A stretch of 6,528 bases of DNA from an uncultured Holophagales bacterium (GTDB taxonomy: Bacteria; Acidobacteriota; Thermoanaerobaculia; UBA5066): NCBI GenBank assembly GCA_937927565.1, contig CALBDV010000545.1, positions 1 through 6,528 on the forward strand. The letters run 5' to 3'. Position 1 is the stretch's first letter. Every line of letters starts with the position of its first letter. The translations under genes and the position numbers were made by a program. A model generated the notes under the pieces. It saw only the letters and a list, made by a program, of their open reading frames with translations, was not told where the DNA came from and ran no database searches. This document shows positions 1 to 6,528 of this stretch, piece after piece.

Positions 1-2
1 TC

Positions 3-1292
3 ATCCGCCAGAAGGCGGCCGGAATCGAGACGTCGACCGACGACGACGGGCGCCTCACGCTCGTCCTGCCCGTAGGCCTTCTGAGCGTCACCGCCTCGAA
101 TCCGTTTCACGGAACGGCGTCATTCCGGGGCTCGATCGATTTCGCCGGCCAGGTCAAGGACGTCGACCTCCTGTTCCAGGAATCCTCGGCCGTCACGGGT
201 ATCGTCGTCGACGTCGACGGCATCACGCCCGTTCCCGGCATCGACGTCGAGCTCGGGGCGCACGGCCTGCTTCCTCAGCGCCAGAGATCCGACGCGCTTG
301 GTGCCTTCCGGTTCGAGCTCGTTCCGCCCGGAGCCGTTTCCGTCACGGCTCTCGGCCTGCGTGGGGCGATCGAACGGACCGGCCGGACCTACGGCCGGAT
401 CTCCGAGCCAGGGCAGGAGCTCGACCTCGTCGTCCGCCTGAAGCCGAAAGGGACCGTTCGCGGACAGGTCGTCGACGAGACGACGCCCGGGGTCTTCACC
501 CCTCTCGCCGGTGCGCAGGTTTTCCTCCAGGAGAACGACTTTCCGTTCCGACGTCTTCCCGCATCACCCGGTTTCCTGTCAGCCGGCAACGACGGACGCT
601 TCGAGTTCGCCGGCGTGGCCGCGGGTCGCTTCACAGTCGTGGCTCGCGACCCGGGCCAGGTCGCCCGCCAGGGAAGCCGCTACGGTGATCTGAACGCCGA
701 TTTCGAGGTCGTCGACATCGGGGCCGTTGCCCTATCCGGACAGGTGGCGAACCTCAGCGTTCTCGTCCGCGACCCGGAGAACGGATCGCCGGTGCCGGAT
801 GCCCAGGTCTTCCTCTCGAATGGCGAGGCGACGGTCGCCGGTGCCGACGGCCGGGCTTTCTTTCCAGCGCTCCCGCTCGGGACCTGGGCCGTCCACGCCT
901 TTCACGCTCCGACGGGTCGCGGCGGCAGGCTCGGTGACATCCATCTCGCGACCGCCGGCCAGGAGCTCCAGGTGGTCGTCGTCCTCGACCAGCGCGGCCG
1001 AATCTCGGGCGTGCTCTTCGACGACGAGGCTCGGACGGTTCCCATCGGCGGCGGCATGGTCCGCCTGCAGGGGACAGTGAACGGACGCCTCTGGGGAGCC
1101 AGCCTGACCGCGCTCGCGAGTACGAGTCGCGAGGCCGGCTCCGTCGGGACGTTCGCTTTCGACGGGCTTCCGGTCGCCGTTTACGGACTGACTGCGGGCG
1201 TCGAAGGAAGCGCACGCCAAGCCTCCGAGAGCGTAACTCTCACGCCGACGGCTCCGGAGGCCGAGGTGGACCTCGTCCTCGAGCCCGTACGG
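3..1292 (+). other. Protein region: array of about five carboxypeptidase-regulatory-like (prealbumin-type) domains
   Basis: Residues 1-430. Units are visible at about 1-60 (C-terminal part only), 64-149, 150-250, 252-330 and 331-428. Each follows the family pattern: an opening G-x-V strand (VTGIVVDVDG at 64; TVRGQVVDE at 151), a P-x-x-x-A-x-V-x-L strand (PLAGAQVFLQ at 167; PVPDAQVFLS at 263), a D-G-R/G-x-F-x-F turn and strand (NDGRFEFAGV at 196; GTFAFDGLP at 382), a P-x-G-x-x-x-V-x-A strand, and a closing hydrophobic strand such as LDLVVRLKP or VDLVLEP. Domains of this type are non-catalytic seven-stranded sandwiches that act as spacers or binding modules in secreted proteins. The copies are very divergent from one another, so the array is old. 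SpaA/Cna_B-like assignments would be an alternative for some units. Confidence 0.75.
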
Positions 1293-4200
1293 GACGTCTG
1301 GGTTCGTCTTTACCAGACGGAGCAGGTGCGTGGCCTCGTCGAGGTGAACCCCGATCCCGTGAACGGAGACGGCGTCTTTGCGGTGGTCTGCAATCGAAGC
1401 GGCGCGCCGCCGGTGAACCTCCTTGCGCCGGAGGTCCCTTACCCGGGGCATGCCTTTGGCTTCAGAGAGATCCTCGCGACGCGGAGCTTCGAGATCTCGG
1501 CCCAGGAAGCGAGCGGCGAGCTGCGCCGGGCCTTCGTGACGTCCGGCGCGCTCGCGAGCGGTTCCGCCGGTGCTGGAACGAGCACGGATCCCTATCGCGT
1601 CGTCCTCCTCGCCCGGGGCACGGTCCGGGTCACGGTCCGCGACGCCGGAGGCGTCCTCGTGGCCGGAGCCACGGTACGGGTCCACGCGTCGAATGGCACG
1701 TTCGAGTCGGCGACAGACGGTTCCGGCCGCGCGGCTTTCTCCGCCGTGGAAGAGGGACAGGTCACTGTTTCGGCGCACGTCCCGGCTTCGACCCTCGGGG
1801 CTTCGGCGTCACGCACCCTCCAGTGGGATGACCAGGTCCTGGACGTCGACCTGACCCTCTCGCCCGTCGTCTCGGCTCACGGCGTGGTCTACGAGGCGCC
1901 GGAGGGAGATGCGTGGGACGGAAACGTGGCGGGCTTGACACCAGCCGCCGGCATCGCCGTGCGGATTCACCCCGCGGCGGGAGCCGAGCAGCTCCTTCTC
2001 ACCGCCGCCGACGGCACCTTCCAGTTCTCAGCGCTTTCTCCAGGGGCGTACTCCCTCGAGGCCCGGAGCCTCGACGGTGAGAGGATTGCGAGCGCCGCCG
2101 GGAGCCTTGGAAGCGCTCACGGCACCGACTACGCTCTCGCGGCGCTCGTCCTCGACGCCTCACGTCCGCGCATCGTCTCGCTCACCCCTCCGAACGGCGA
2201 GCCCTTCGTCTCCCGAACCGCACCGGTAGAGATCGTCTTCTCCGAACCGCTCGCCTCCACCGTGCTTCCGTCCGGCCCGGCGTCGGCGTATTTCCAGCTC
2301 GCGTACTCCGGGACGCCGGCTGCCGGGGTCTGGTCTTCCACGATGGACGCGGCGGGGCGGCAGGTGGTCCGGTTCACGCCGAACCCACGGTACGAGAACT
2401 CGACGATCTACAGCCTCCTCGTCAAGGGTGGACCGGGTGGCGTTCGGGACCGTGAAGGTCGGCCGTTGACCGACTCCGGCGACATCGGGTCGAGCTTCAC
2501 CACCTCCGACACCGACGGCCCGCGCGTCGTCGGGACGCTCCCGTCGCTCGCGCGCCCCGTCGATCCGGAAACGTCGATTCGAATCGACTTCGGCGAGGTC
2601 CTCGTCCTGACCCCCGCGCAGATCACCGCCGCCGTCCTGTTCGAGTGGAGGAATCTGGAGGGTGTATGGGCCACCTTCCCGGTGACGACCTCGCTCACGC
2701 GCGGCGGCTACTCGATCCTCGTCGCTCCCCCGCAGGGTGTCACCTTCACCGGGGATTCGCTGCGACGCCGGCTGACGGTCAGCGGACTGACGGACGCTTT
2801 CGGGAACCCGATGCCCGTCTGGATCGGCGAGTACCGAATCTACGACACGAACGCTCCGGGCCTCACGATCGGCCTGCCGCCAAACGCGCCGGGCGGGGAC
2901 CTGGCGGCCTCTGCTTCCTACACGCTGACCCCCGCCTTCGACAACCTCGACGACGTCACGCCCGAGAACCCGTTCGGCGACGTCGACCGGGTCGAGTACA
3001 CCTTCGCGAGCGCGGCCGATCCGAGCCAGCCGGCGGCCTCTCCCGGCGTCGTCATGACGTTCTCTCCGTTCGCACTTGGCTTCGTGGCCTCCTATTCCGG
3101 CGACGGCGTTTCGCCTCGACCGTTCCCGGTCTGGGTGAAGGCGTTCGACACGAGCGGGAACCCGAGCGGCCAAGTGCGCCTGGACATGCGTGTCCTCCCG
3201 AACACTCCGCCCGTCGTCGGGAGCATCGCGGTCGCCGCGACGTCGCCCGTGGCCGGAGTTCCCTACGCGGGCTCTTCTCTCGCGGCAACGGCTTCCGGTA
3301 TCGCGGATGCCGACGATGCCCGATTGACGCTGAGCGCCGAGCTGCGCCGAACCATCGCTTCGGGAAGCGAGCAGATCGCCACGGCTCCTGCCCGCGCGCT
3401 CGACCGCCCGGCCGAAGGCTGGGCGGCTCTCCCCCAGCAAGCGTTCTCCTTTGTCGTGCCGATCTCCGAGGCCGAAGGGAGCTCGCTCTTCGTCCGGGTC
3501 CTGGCGACCGACACGAAGGGGGCACAGGCCTCCGCGGACGCGCCGTTCGTCGTGACCGACGACGCGACGGCTCCTGTCGTGACCGATCTCGTCGCCCGCC
3601 GTCCGAGCGGAGACTCCGCGACGTCCTTCGTCATCGGCGACACGTTCGTTCTCGAAGTGCGTGCACGCGATCTCGAGACGGCCGTCCGGGAGGTCTCGTT
3701 CGCAACGACGGGAGGTGTCCTCCCTGAGTCGCTCGTCGCCACCCGCATCGGCACGTCCGACACCTTCCGCTCGCCCTCTGTCACAGTCCCGAGCGCCCTG
3801 ACGGAGCCGGTCAGCGTGGGAGTCACCGCGAGTTGCGAGGACTTCGGAGGCAACCCGCGCTCGGTCATGGCGACCCTGGAGCTAGCGCCCAGCAGCGATC
3901 CGACAGACCCCGTCGCCGAGTGGCTCTCTCCCTTCGAGGGCGCTCTCTGGCCGGCAGCCTACGCATCCGTCGACGGTTCAAAGAACGGCGTCGACCTCCT
4001 TCTCCGGGTCCGCGTCACGGACAAGGACCTCGACGGAACGGGACAGGAGATACCGGGCGCCTACGTGAACGTGAAGGTGCGCGGTCCGATCGACGCGAAC
4101 GCGACACTGGCGACCGACTGGACCCCAGCCGCCCTTCTTTCGAGCGCTGCTGGAGAGTGGATCTACGAAGCCGTCTGGAGAGTGCCGAACGGCGTGGCGG

Positions 4201-6527
4201 CCGGCGTCTCGCTCCCGTTCGAGGTCGAGGTCATCGACGCGGGGGCGAACCGGACCGTGCGTCCCGTCACGCTCCACGTGGTACCGGCGCGTTACGTCTA
4301 CGAATCCGCGACGACCGCCGTCATCTCGACTTCCGACGTCCCGAAACCGGTTGGAACGGAGTCGCTCCCCGTCTTTCTGCTCGACGGCACGACCCTCAGT
4401 CTCTACCCGCCGACGGCGGGAGGAGCCCGTTCGTTCGAGAGCCTCCACCTCTATTCCGGCGGCGCCTGGTCCGCTGGCCCCGGCTCGGCGGTGACGGTTC
4501 GTCGGACGACACTGACGTCTCCGGAGGTCCCCTCGTACAGCTCGTCCGTTCCGTACTACCCCCTCGAGCTCTCCATCGGAGAGACGCTCGCCGTTGGCCA
4601 TGGCGCGGCGATCGACGTGACGGCACGCGGTCTCCTGGGCGGGGACGGCTCGCACGACCCGGTCACGCTGTCGGGCGAGAGGGGATCAGCTCCTGGTGCG
4701 GCGGGTTCGCACGGCGGCATGGGCCATCCGGCCGAGGGCGAATGGGTCGCCCGGCTACAGGATCCGGGAAGCGTCTACGGAAACATCCGCGATCCGCGCC
4801 TGCCCGGAAGCGGCGGGGGACGGTGGGGCGGGACGGGCGGTGGCGTCATATTCGTCGATGCTCCTGCCGCGACCGTTCGCCTGTTCGGTGACCTTGCTGC
4901 AAACGGACAGGTCCCCTCAGATCGCGCGGGTGCGGCAGGAGGCTCCATTCGACTTCGGGCGGCGAGGTTGGAAGGGCGCGGCAGCGTCAGAGCCAACGGC
5001 TCCGCCTCTGTCGTAGGGATCTTTCGGCCTGGAGGCGGCGGAGGACGCGTCTCGGTTTCCTGGAAGGAGCCGTCGGCTCCGGCGGTCCAGGTCGAGGCCC
5101 AAGGAGCCAGATCCCTCTTCGGGATCTCGGATCCATTCTCGCCCCCGGGAGGCGCCGGAACCGTCTTCCTCGAAAGGCTGGATGGTTCGGGGCAGGCCCT
5201 TGATAGAGGCACGCTTCTGGTCTCGAACAGGCCGTCGACGTATCCGCCTGCCCTGACGCCGCTTCCCGGGCTTGGGGCTGGAGTAGTGACGGCTGTGGAC
5301 CCGGCGGCCGGCGTCCTGACGGTCCTTGCGCCCTCCGCGACGGCGTCGATTGCGGGCGAGCAGCTCGTCGCGACGATCTCGCCGACGGGCGGTGGGAGCC
5401 CGACGATCCTCGTTCTGCCAGTCACGGCTCAGACGCGGACCGGAGGAGCTTTCGGCTCCTCGGATCAGACCTTCGACCTGACGGTCTCGGCGACAGAAGC
5501 CCAGCTCACGGCGCTCTCGTCGGCTCTGGCCGCGAGCACGACGGTCACAGCTAAGGGCCGGCTGAGCTACGCAGTCTTTGAAGGGCGAGGAGCGGTGCGT
5601 GCCGTCTCTGCAGACGAGCTTGAGGTCGGCGGAATCATCGACCAGCGTTCGGCCCTTGTCCTCGACTCAGCGGCTCGGGTTCTGTTCGGCGGCGAGGGGC
5701 CGGGCACGATCTTCGACGGGACGACTCCCGCGCCGGGTTCGACCGTAGCGCAGAACACGACAATCGACATCCGATTCAAGGCATCGGACCCGCTCGGCCT
5801 CTCGAAGGTCGAGGAAACGTGGTCGCCCGCCGGCACAACCCGGACGCGGACGTTCGGCGAACCACTGGAAGTGCTCGCCTCTCCCACCCCGACGCGCGTT
5901 TCCGTCTCGGCCGGGCAGGCGTCCGGGCCAGTCACGTATCTCGTCCGAGCGACTGACAGGGCGGGACGAGTGACCGAGAGCACGGCGACCTGGAACGTCG
6001 TAGGGGATTCGACGTTCCCCGTCATCACAGCCATCGAGCTTTCGCCCCAGAGAGCGAGCGACACCTACGTCGCGGGGGACACGGTCACGGTCACGGCTCG
6101 CGCGACGGACGACGTGATGATCGCGAAGGTCAGGATCGAGCTCGACGGACGCGTTGCCGAGTCGGCCACGTCGCCCGCGACTCTCGCCTGGCTCGCTCCG
6201 CCCGTTGCCGCTGCCAAGACGTTCACGGTAGCGGTCACGGCGACCGATCTCGCCGGGAACTCGACCCCGGGTTCGCGAACGATCACGGTCACGCCGCGCT
6301 CCGACACGGTGCCTCCGACGGTCGTCATCGACTGCCCCTCGGCCGGGGCACTGCTCCCATCCGGATTGAGCGCTTTCACTCTGCAGGCGACGGCGGGGGA
6401 CGACCAGGGGGTCCGCCACGTCGAGGTCTACCGCGACGCTGAGGCGACGCCGTTCGCAACGTTCTTCGCGACGAACGGAGCTACTCGCTCGTTCCCGGTC
6501 AGCGCGTCAGGGATCGCTCTGCCTGCG
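3..6527 (+). CDS. Giant multi-domain surface/secreted protein with carboxypeptidase-regulatory-like, SbsA-type Ig, bacterial Ig-like and Gly-rich modules (internal fragment, both ends missing)
   Basis: This single frame stays open for 2175 codons, so the window lies wholly inside one gene. The coding choice is supported by strong C/G bias at third codon positions and by recognisable domains along the full length: prealbumin-like repeats (1-718), two SbsA-type Ig domains (720-948), Ig/cadherin-like units (949-1430), a Gly-rich module (1431-1897) and more Ig-like units (1898-2175). No catalytic motif, membrane helix or anchor signal is seen. Only three cysteines are present, and the sequence is rich in Val, Thr, Ser, Ala, Gly and Asp, as is usual for extracytoplasmic beta-sandwich proteins. 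The signal peptide and start codon must lie upstream and the C-terminal fate (anchor, type IX-like tail, RHS or toxin region) downstream. A role in adhesion or as a surface stalk is inferred from the domain types only. No frameshift or internal stop is visible, so the gene looks intact here. Confidence 0.93.
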   Translation, partial: MRQKAAGIETSTDDDGRLTLVLPVGLLSVTASNPFHGTASFRGSIDFAGQVKDVDLLFQESSAVTGIVVDVDGITPVPGIDVELGAHGLLPQRQRSDALGAFRFELVPPGAVSVTALGLRGAIERTGRTYGRISEPGQELDLVVRLKPKGTVRGQVVDETTPGVFTPLAGAQVFLQENDFPFRRLPASPGFLSAGNDGRFEFAGVAAGRFTVVARDPGQVARQGSRYGDLNADFEVVDIGAVALSGQVANLSVLVRDPENGSPVPDAQVFLSNGEATVAGADGRAFFPALPLGTWAVHAFHAPTGRGGRLGDIHLATAGQELQVVVVLDQRGRISGVLFDDEARTVPIGGGMVRLQGTVNGRLWGASLTALASTSREAGSVGTFAFDGLPVAVYGLTAGVEGSARQASESVTLTPTAPEAEVDLVLEPVRDVWVRLYQTEQVRGLVEVNPDPVNGDGVFAVVCNRSGAPPVNLLAPEVPYPGHAFGFREILATRSFEISAQEASGELRRAFVTSGALASGSAGAGTSTDPYRVVLLARGTVRVTVRDAGGVLVAGATVRVHASNGTFESATDGSGRAAFSAVEEGQVTVSAHVPASTLGASASRTLQWDDQVLDVDLTLSPVVSAHGVVYEAPEGDAWDGNVAGLTPAAGIAVRIHPAAGAEQLLLTAADGTFQFSALSPGAYSLEARSLDGERIASAAGSLGSAHGTDYALAALVLDASRPRIVSLTPPNGEPFVSRTAPVEIVFSEPLASTVLPSGPASAYFQLAYSGTPAAGVWSSTMDAAGRQVVRFTPNPRYENSTIYSLLVKGGPGGVRDREGRPLTDSGDIGSSFTTSDTDGPRVVGTLPSLARPVDPETSIRIDFGEVLVLTPAQITAAVLFEWRNLEGVWATFPVTTSLTRGGYSILVAPPQGVTFTGDSLRRRLTVSGLTDAFGNPMPVWIGEYRIYDTNAPGLTIGLPPNAPGGDLAASASYTLTPAFDNLDDVTPENPFGDVDRVEYTFASAADPSQPAASPGVVMTFSPFALGFVASYSGDGVSPRPFPVWVKAFDTSGNPSGQVRLDMRVLPNTPPVVGSIAVAATSPVAGVPYAGSSLAATASGIADADDARLTLSAELRRTIASGSEQIATAPARALDRPAEGWAALPQQAFSFVVPISEAEGSSLFVRVLATDTKGAQASADAPFVVTDDATAPVVTDLVARRPSGDSATSFVIGDTFVLEVRARDLETAVREVSFATTGGVLPESLVATRIGTSDTFRSPSVTVPSALTEPVSVGVTASCEDFGGNPRSVMATLELAPSSDPTDPVAEWLSPFEGALWPAAYASVDGSKNGVDLLLRVRVTDKDLDGTGQEIPGAYVNVKVRGPIDANATLATDWTPAALLSSAAGEWIYEAVWRVPNGVAAGVSLPFEVEVIDAGANRTVRPVTLHVVPARYVYESATTAVISTSDVPKPVGTESLPVFLLDGTTLSLYPPTAGGARSFESLHLYSGGAWSAGPGSAVTVRRTTLTSPEVPSYSSSVPYYPLELSIGETLAVGHGAAIDVTARGLLGGDGSHDPVTLSGERGSAPGAAGSHGGMGHPAEGEWVARLQDPGSVYGNIRDPRLPGSGGGRWGGTGGGVIFVDAPAATVRLFGDLAANGQVPSDRAGAAGGSIRLRAARLEGRGSVRANGSASVVGIFRPGGGGGRVSVSWKEPSAPAVQVEAQGARSLFGISDPFSPPGGAGTVFLERLDGSGQALDRGTLLVSNRPSTYPPALTPLPGLGAGVVTAVDPAAGVLTVLAPSATASIAGEQLVATISPTGGGSPTILVLPVTAQTRTGGAFGSSDQTFDLTVSATEAQLTALSSALAASTTVTAKGRLSYAVFEGRGAVRAVSADELEVGGIIDQRSALVLDSAARVLFGGEGPGTIFDGTTPAPGSTVAQNTTIDIRFKASDPLGLSKVEETWSPAGTTRTRTFGEPLEVLASPTPTRVSVSAGQASGPVTYLVRATDRAGRVTESTATWNVVGDSTFPVITAIELSPQRASDTYVAGDTVTVTARATDDVMIAKVRIELDGRVAESATSPATLAWLAPPVAAAKTFTVAVTATDLAGNSTPGSRTITVTPRSDTVPPTVVIDCPSAGALLPSGLSAFTLQATAGDDQGVRHVEVYRDAEATPFATFFATNGATRSFPVSASGIALPA
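1293..1619 (+). other. Protein region: atypical segment interrupting the prealbumin-like array
   Basis: Residues 431-539. This stretch does not show the G-x-V, D-G-x-F-x-F and P-x-G-x-Y/F-x-V-x-A landmarks of the flanking units. It carries one of only three cysteines in the window (C463, in AVVCNRSG) and an Asn/Asp-rich turn (NPDPVNGDG, 449-457). It ends in a Ser/Gly/Ala-rich linker-like stretch (SGALASGSAGAGTSTD, about 518-533). Beta-strand-like alternation continues (VRLYQTEQVRGLVEV), so another sandwich domain is plausible, but I do not recognise a family. It could simply be a diverged member of the same array with long loops. Confidence 0.45.
1620..2156 (+). other. Protein region: two further prealbumin/Ig-like domains
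   Basis: Residues 540-718. The first unit (about 540-620) opens with TVRVTVRDAGG, then VAGATVRVHAS, TDGSGRAAFSAV and EGQVTVSAHV, and ends with LDVDLTLSP. This resembles carboxypeptidase-regulatory-like or Big_1/invasin-type domains. The second (about 621-717) runs from VVSAHGVVYEAP through AADGTFQFSALSPGAYSLEA to ALAALVLDA, a good match to the G-x-F-x-F ... P-G-x-Y-x-L-x-A core. Together with the upstream array they make seven or so such units before the architecture changes at residue 720. No catalytic residues are expected in this fold. Confidence 0.7.
2160..2846 (+). other. Protein region: tandem SbsA-type Ig-like domains (Big_5-like)
   Basis: Residues 720-948. Unit 1 (about 721-837) starts PRIVSLTPPNGEP, followed by VEIVFSEPL, then VVRFTPNPRYENSTIYSLLV, a turn with RDREGRPL and a closing SSFTTSD. 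Unit 2 (about 840-946) starts PRVVGTLP with SIRIDFGEVL, then a long strand pair, RRLTVSGLTDAFGNPM and a closing YRIYDT. These are the landmarks of SbsA-type Ig domains: an opening P-x-V-x-x-x-x-P, an I-x-I-x-F-S/G-E strand, and a Y-x-L/V-x-V-x-x-x-x-D-x-x-G-x-P-x turn. They are usually found in S-layer and other large surface proteins as structural modules. Unit 2 has a weaker F-T-P element than unit 1. Confidence 0.75.
2847..4292 (+). other. Protein region: run of about four bacterial Ig/cadherin-like units
   Basis: Residues 949-1430. Unit boundaries are suggested by opening strands with paired prolines or D-x-x-x-P-V (NTPPVVGSI at 1067, ATAPVVTDL at 1188, DPVAEWLSP near 1293). Closing strands carry a recurring signature: VWVKAFDTSGN (1043), LFVRVLATDTKG (1162), VGVTASCEDFGGN (1272) and FEVEVIDAGAN (1406). 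Such V-x-A-x-D-x-x-G-N endings are typical of Ig-like and cadherin-like modules of bacterial surface proteins. The unit at about 1293-1425 contains an acidic loop, DKDLDG (1340-1345), of the DxDxDG calcium-binding type. Exact family names for each unit are uncertain because the copies are highly diverged. Confidence 0.6.
4293..5222 (+). other. Protein region: glycine-rich, probably beta-solenoid-like module
   Basis: Residues 1431-1740. After a beta-rich lead-in (1431-1520), the module opens with LELSIGETLAVGHGAAIDVTARG (1521-1543, read as two adjacent strands), then a Gly/Ser-rich loop region. A ladder of short glycine clusters follows, each leading into a hydrophobic strand: GSGGGRWGGTGGGVIFVDA (1602), TVRLFGDLAANG (1624), GAAGGSIRLRA (1643), RLEGRGSVRANGS (1655), GGGGGRVSVSW (1677) and GGAGTVFLER (1716). 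The alternation of G-G-G-hydrophobic strands with G-x-L/V-x-A-N-G strands suggests stacked rungs of a parallel beta structure. From memory, similar segments occur in very large secreted proteins, some with RHS repeats. I cannot assign a named family with certainty, and no enzyme active site is visible. Confidence 0.6.
5223..5693 (+). other. Protein region: beta-rich tail of the Gly-rich module
   Basis: Residues 1741-1897. It begins SNRPSTYPPALTPLPGLGAG, then GVVTAVDPAAGVLTV, a variable section with several short strands, and ends with strands that again look like the Gly-rich module: LSYAVFEGRGAVRAVSADEL (1855-1874) and ALVLDSAARVLF (1884-1895). The reappearance of G-x-G-A-V/S-V-R-A motifs suggests it belongs to the same module as the preceding segment, with 1750-1850 as an inserted or capping part. 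The middle portion (about 1780-1850) is Thr/Ser/Ala-rich and I do not recognise it. Confidence 0.45.
5694..6527 (+). other. Protein region: C-terminal run of Ig-like units (last one cut by the window end)
   Basis: Residues 1898-2175. Three units are visible. The first (about 1898-2002) has TTIDIRFKASDPLGLSKVEE and closes with YLVRATDRAGRVTE (1979). The second (about 2003-2100) has FPVITAIELSP, DTVTVTARATDDVMIAKVRI and closes with AVTATDLAGN (2077). The third starts DTVPPTVVIDCPSAG (2101), continues FTLQATAGDDQGVRHVEVY and is truncated by the window end. The P-P-x-V start, the A-x-A-x-D-D-x-G-V-x-x-V-x-V/I-x-x-D-G core and the A-T-D-x-A-G-N closing strand are characteristic of bacterial Ig-like domains of the Big_7 or similar groups. 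They act as spacers or adhesive modules in extracellular proteins. Confidence 0.7.
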
Positions 6528-6528
6528 G

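Noticed and set aside
732..1778. Open frame of 348 codons on the minus strand
   Set aside because: It is antisense to the prealbumin-like array, with a low-complexity Arg/Glu/Gly-rich product and no domain. The plus-strand frame shows clear domain landmarks through the same bases.
2160..3440. Open frame of 426 codons on the minus strand
   Set aside because: It lies antisense to the SbsA-type and Ig-like part of the main gene. Its product is Arg/Gly/Asp-rich with no recognisable domain. Such frames are expected where the sense strand rarely uses codons whose complement gives stops.
2645..4891. Two plus-strand frames of about 350 codons (2645-3727 and 3833-4891) in another phase
   Set aside because: Both overlap the main frame in a different phase and give Arg-rich products with no protein-like pattern. 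No promoter or separate ribosome binding site supports them.
5109..5127. Perfect 7-bp inverted repeat with a 5-base loop (AGATCCC TCTTC GGGATCT)
   Set aside because: It lies within the coding frame, has no T-tract, and is short enough to arise by chance in GC-rich DNA, so it is not called a terminator.
32..5239. Frequent GTCGAC hexamers (for example at 32, 162, 207, 213, 471, 711, 1845, 2982, 3969, 3990, 5234)
   Set aside because: Most are in-frame Val-Asp pairs written with the preferred codons GTC GAC. The excess follows from codon choice and protein composition, not from a DNA signal.
5443..5461. Perfect 7-bp inverted repeat with a 5-base loop (GAGGAGC TTTCG GCTCCTC)
   Set aside because: It is inside the coding frame with no T-tract after it and no gene boundary nearby. 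A chance hairpin is the simplest reading.
6081..6098. Short tandem GTCACG repeat
   Set aside because: It encodes an ordinary TVTVTA beta strand with the preferred codons GTC and ACG, and has only about two copies.

Overview
The whole window is the inside of one very long protein-coding gene on the + strand. The frame whose codons begin at base 3 runs through 2175 codons (bases 3 to 6527) with no stop. There is no start codon with a ribosome binding site, no intergenic gap, and no sign of a second gene, RNA gene, mobile element or CRISPR array. The protein is therefore longer than 2175 residues at both ends. In this annotation residue n occupies bases 3n to 3n+2.

The protein is a giant, probably secreted or surface-exposed, multi-domain beta-sandwich protein. 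From the N-terminal side it has: (1) an array of carboxypeptidase-regulatory-like (transthyretin/prealbumin-type) domains, residues 1 to about 718, broken by one atypical segment near 431-539; (2) two SbsA-type (Big_5-like) Ig domains, about 720-948; (3) a run of bacterial Ig/cadherin-like units, about 949-1430, whose closing strands carry a V-x-A-x-D-x-x-G-N type signature; (4) a glycine-rich, probably solenoid-like module, about 1431-1740, with a trailing beta-rich segment to about 1897; (5) further Ig-like units, about 1898-2175, the last cut by the window edge. No catalytic motif, transmembrane segment, sorting signal or toxin domain is visible in this part. Only three cysteines occur (residues 463, 1278 and 2111), which fits an extracytoplasmic protein.

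The DNA is GC-rich (roughly two thirds by eye), with strong preference for C or G in third positions (GTC, CTC, GAC, ACG, TCG, GCG). This points to a high-GC bacterium with very large surface proteins, such as Acidobacteriota (for example Thermoanaerobaculia-like lineages), Myxococcota or Gemmatimonadota. That placement is inference from composition and domain style, not from a marker gene. Several long reading frames on the minus strand and in the other plus frames are shadows of the high-GC codon pattern and are not annotated.
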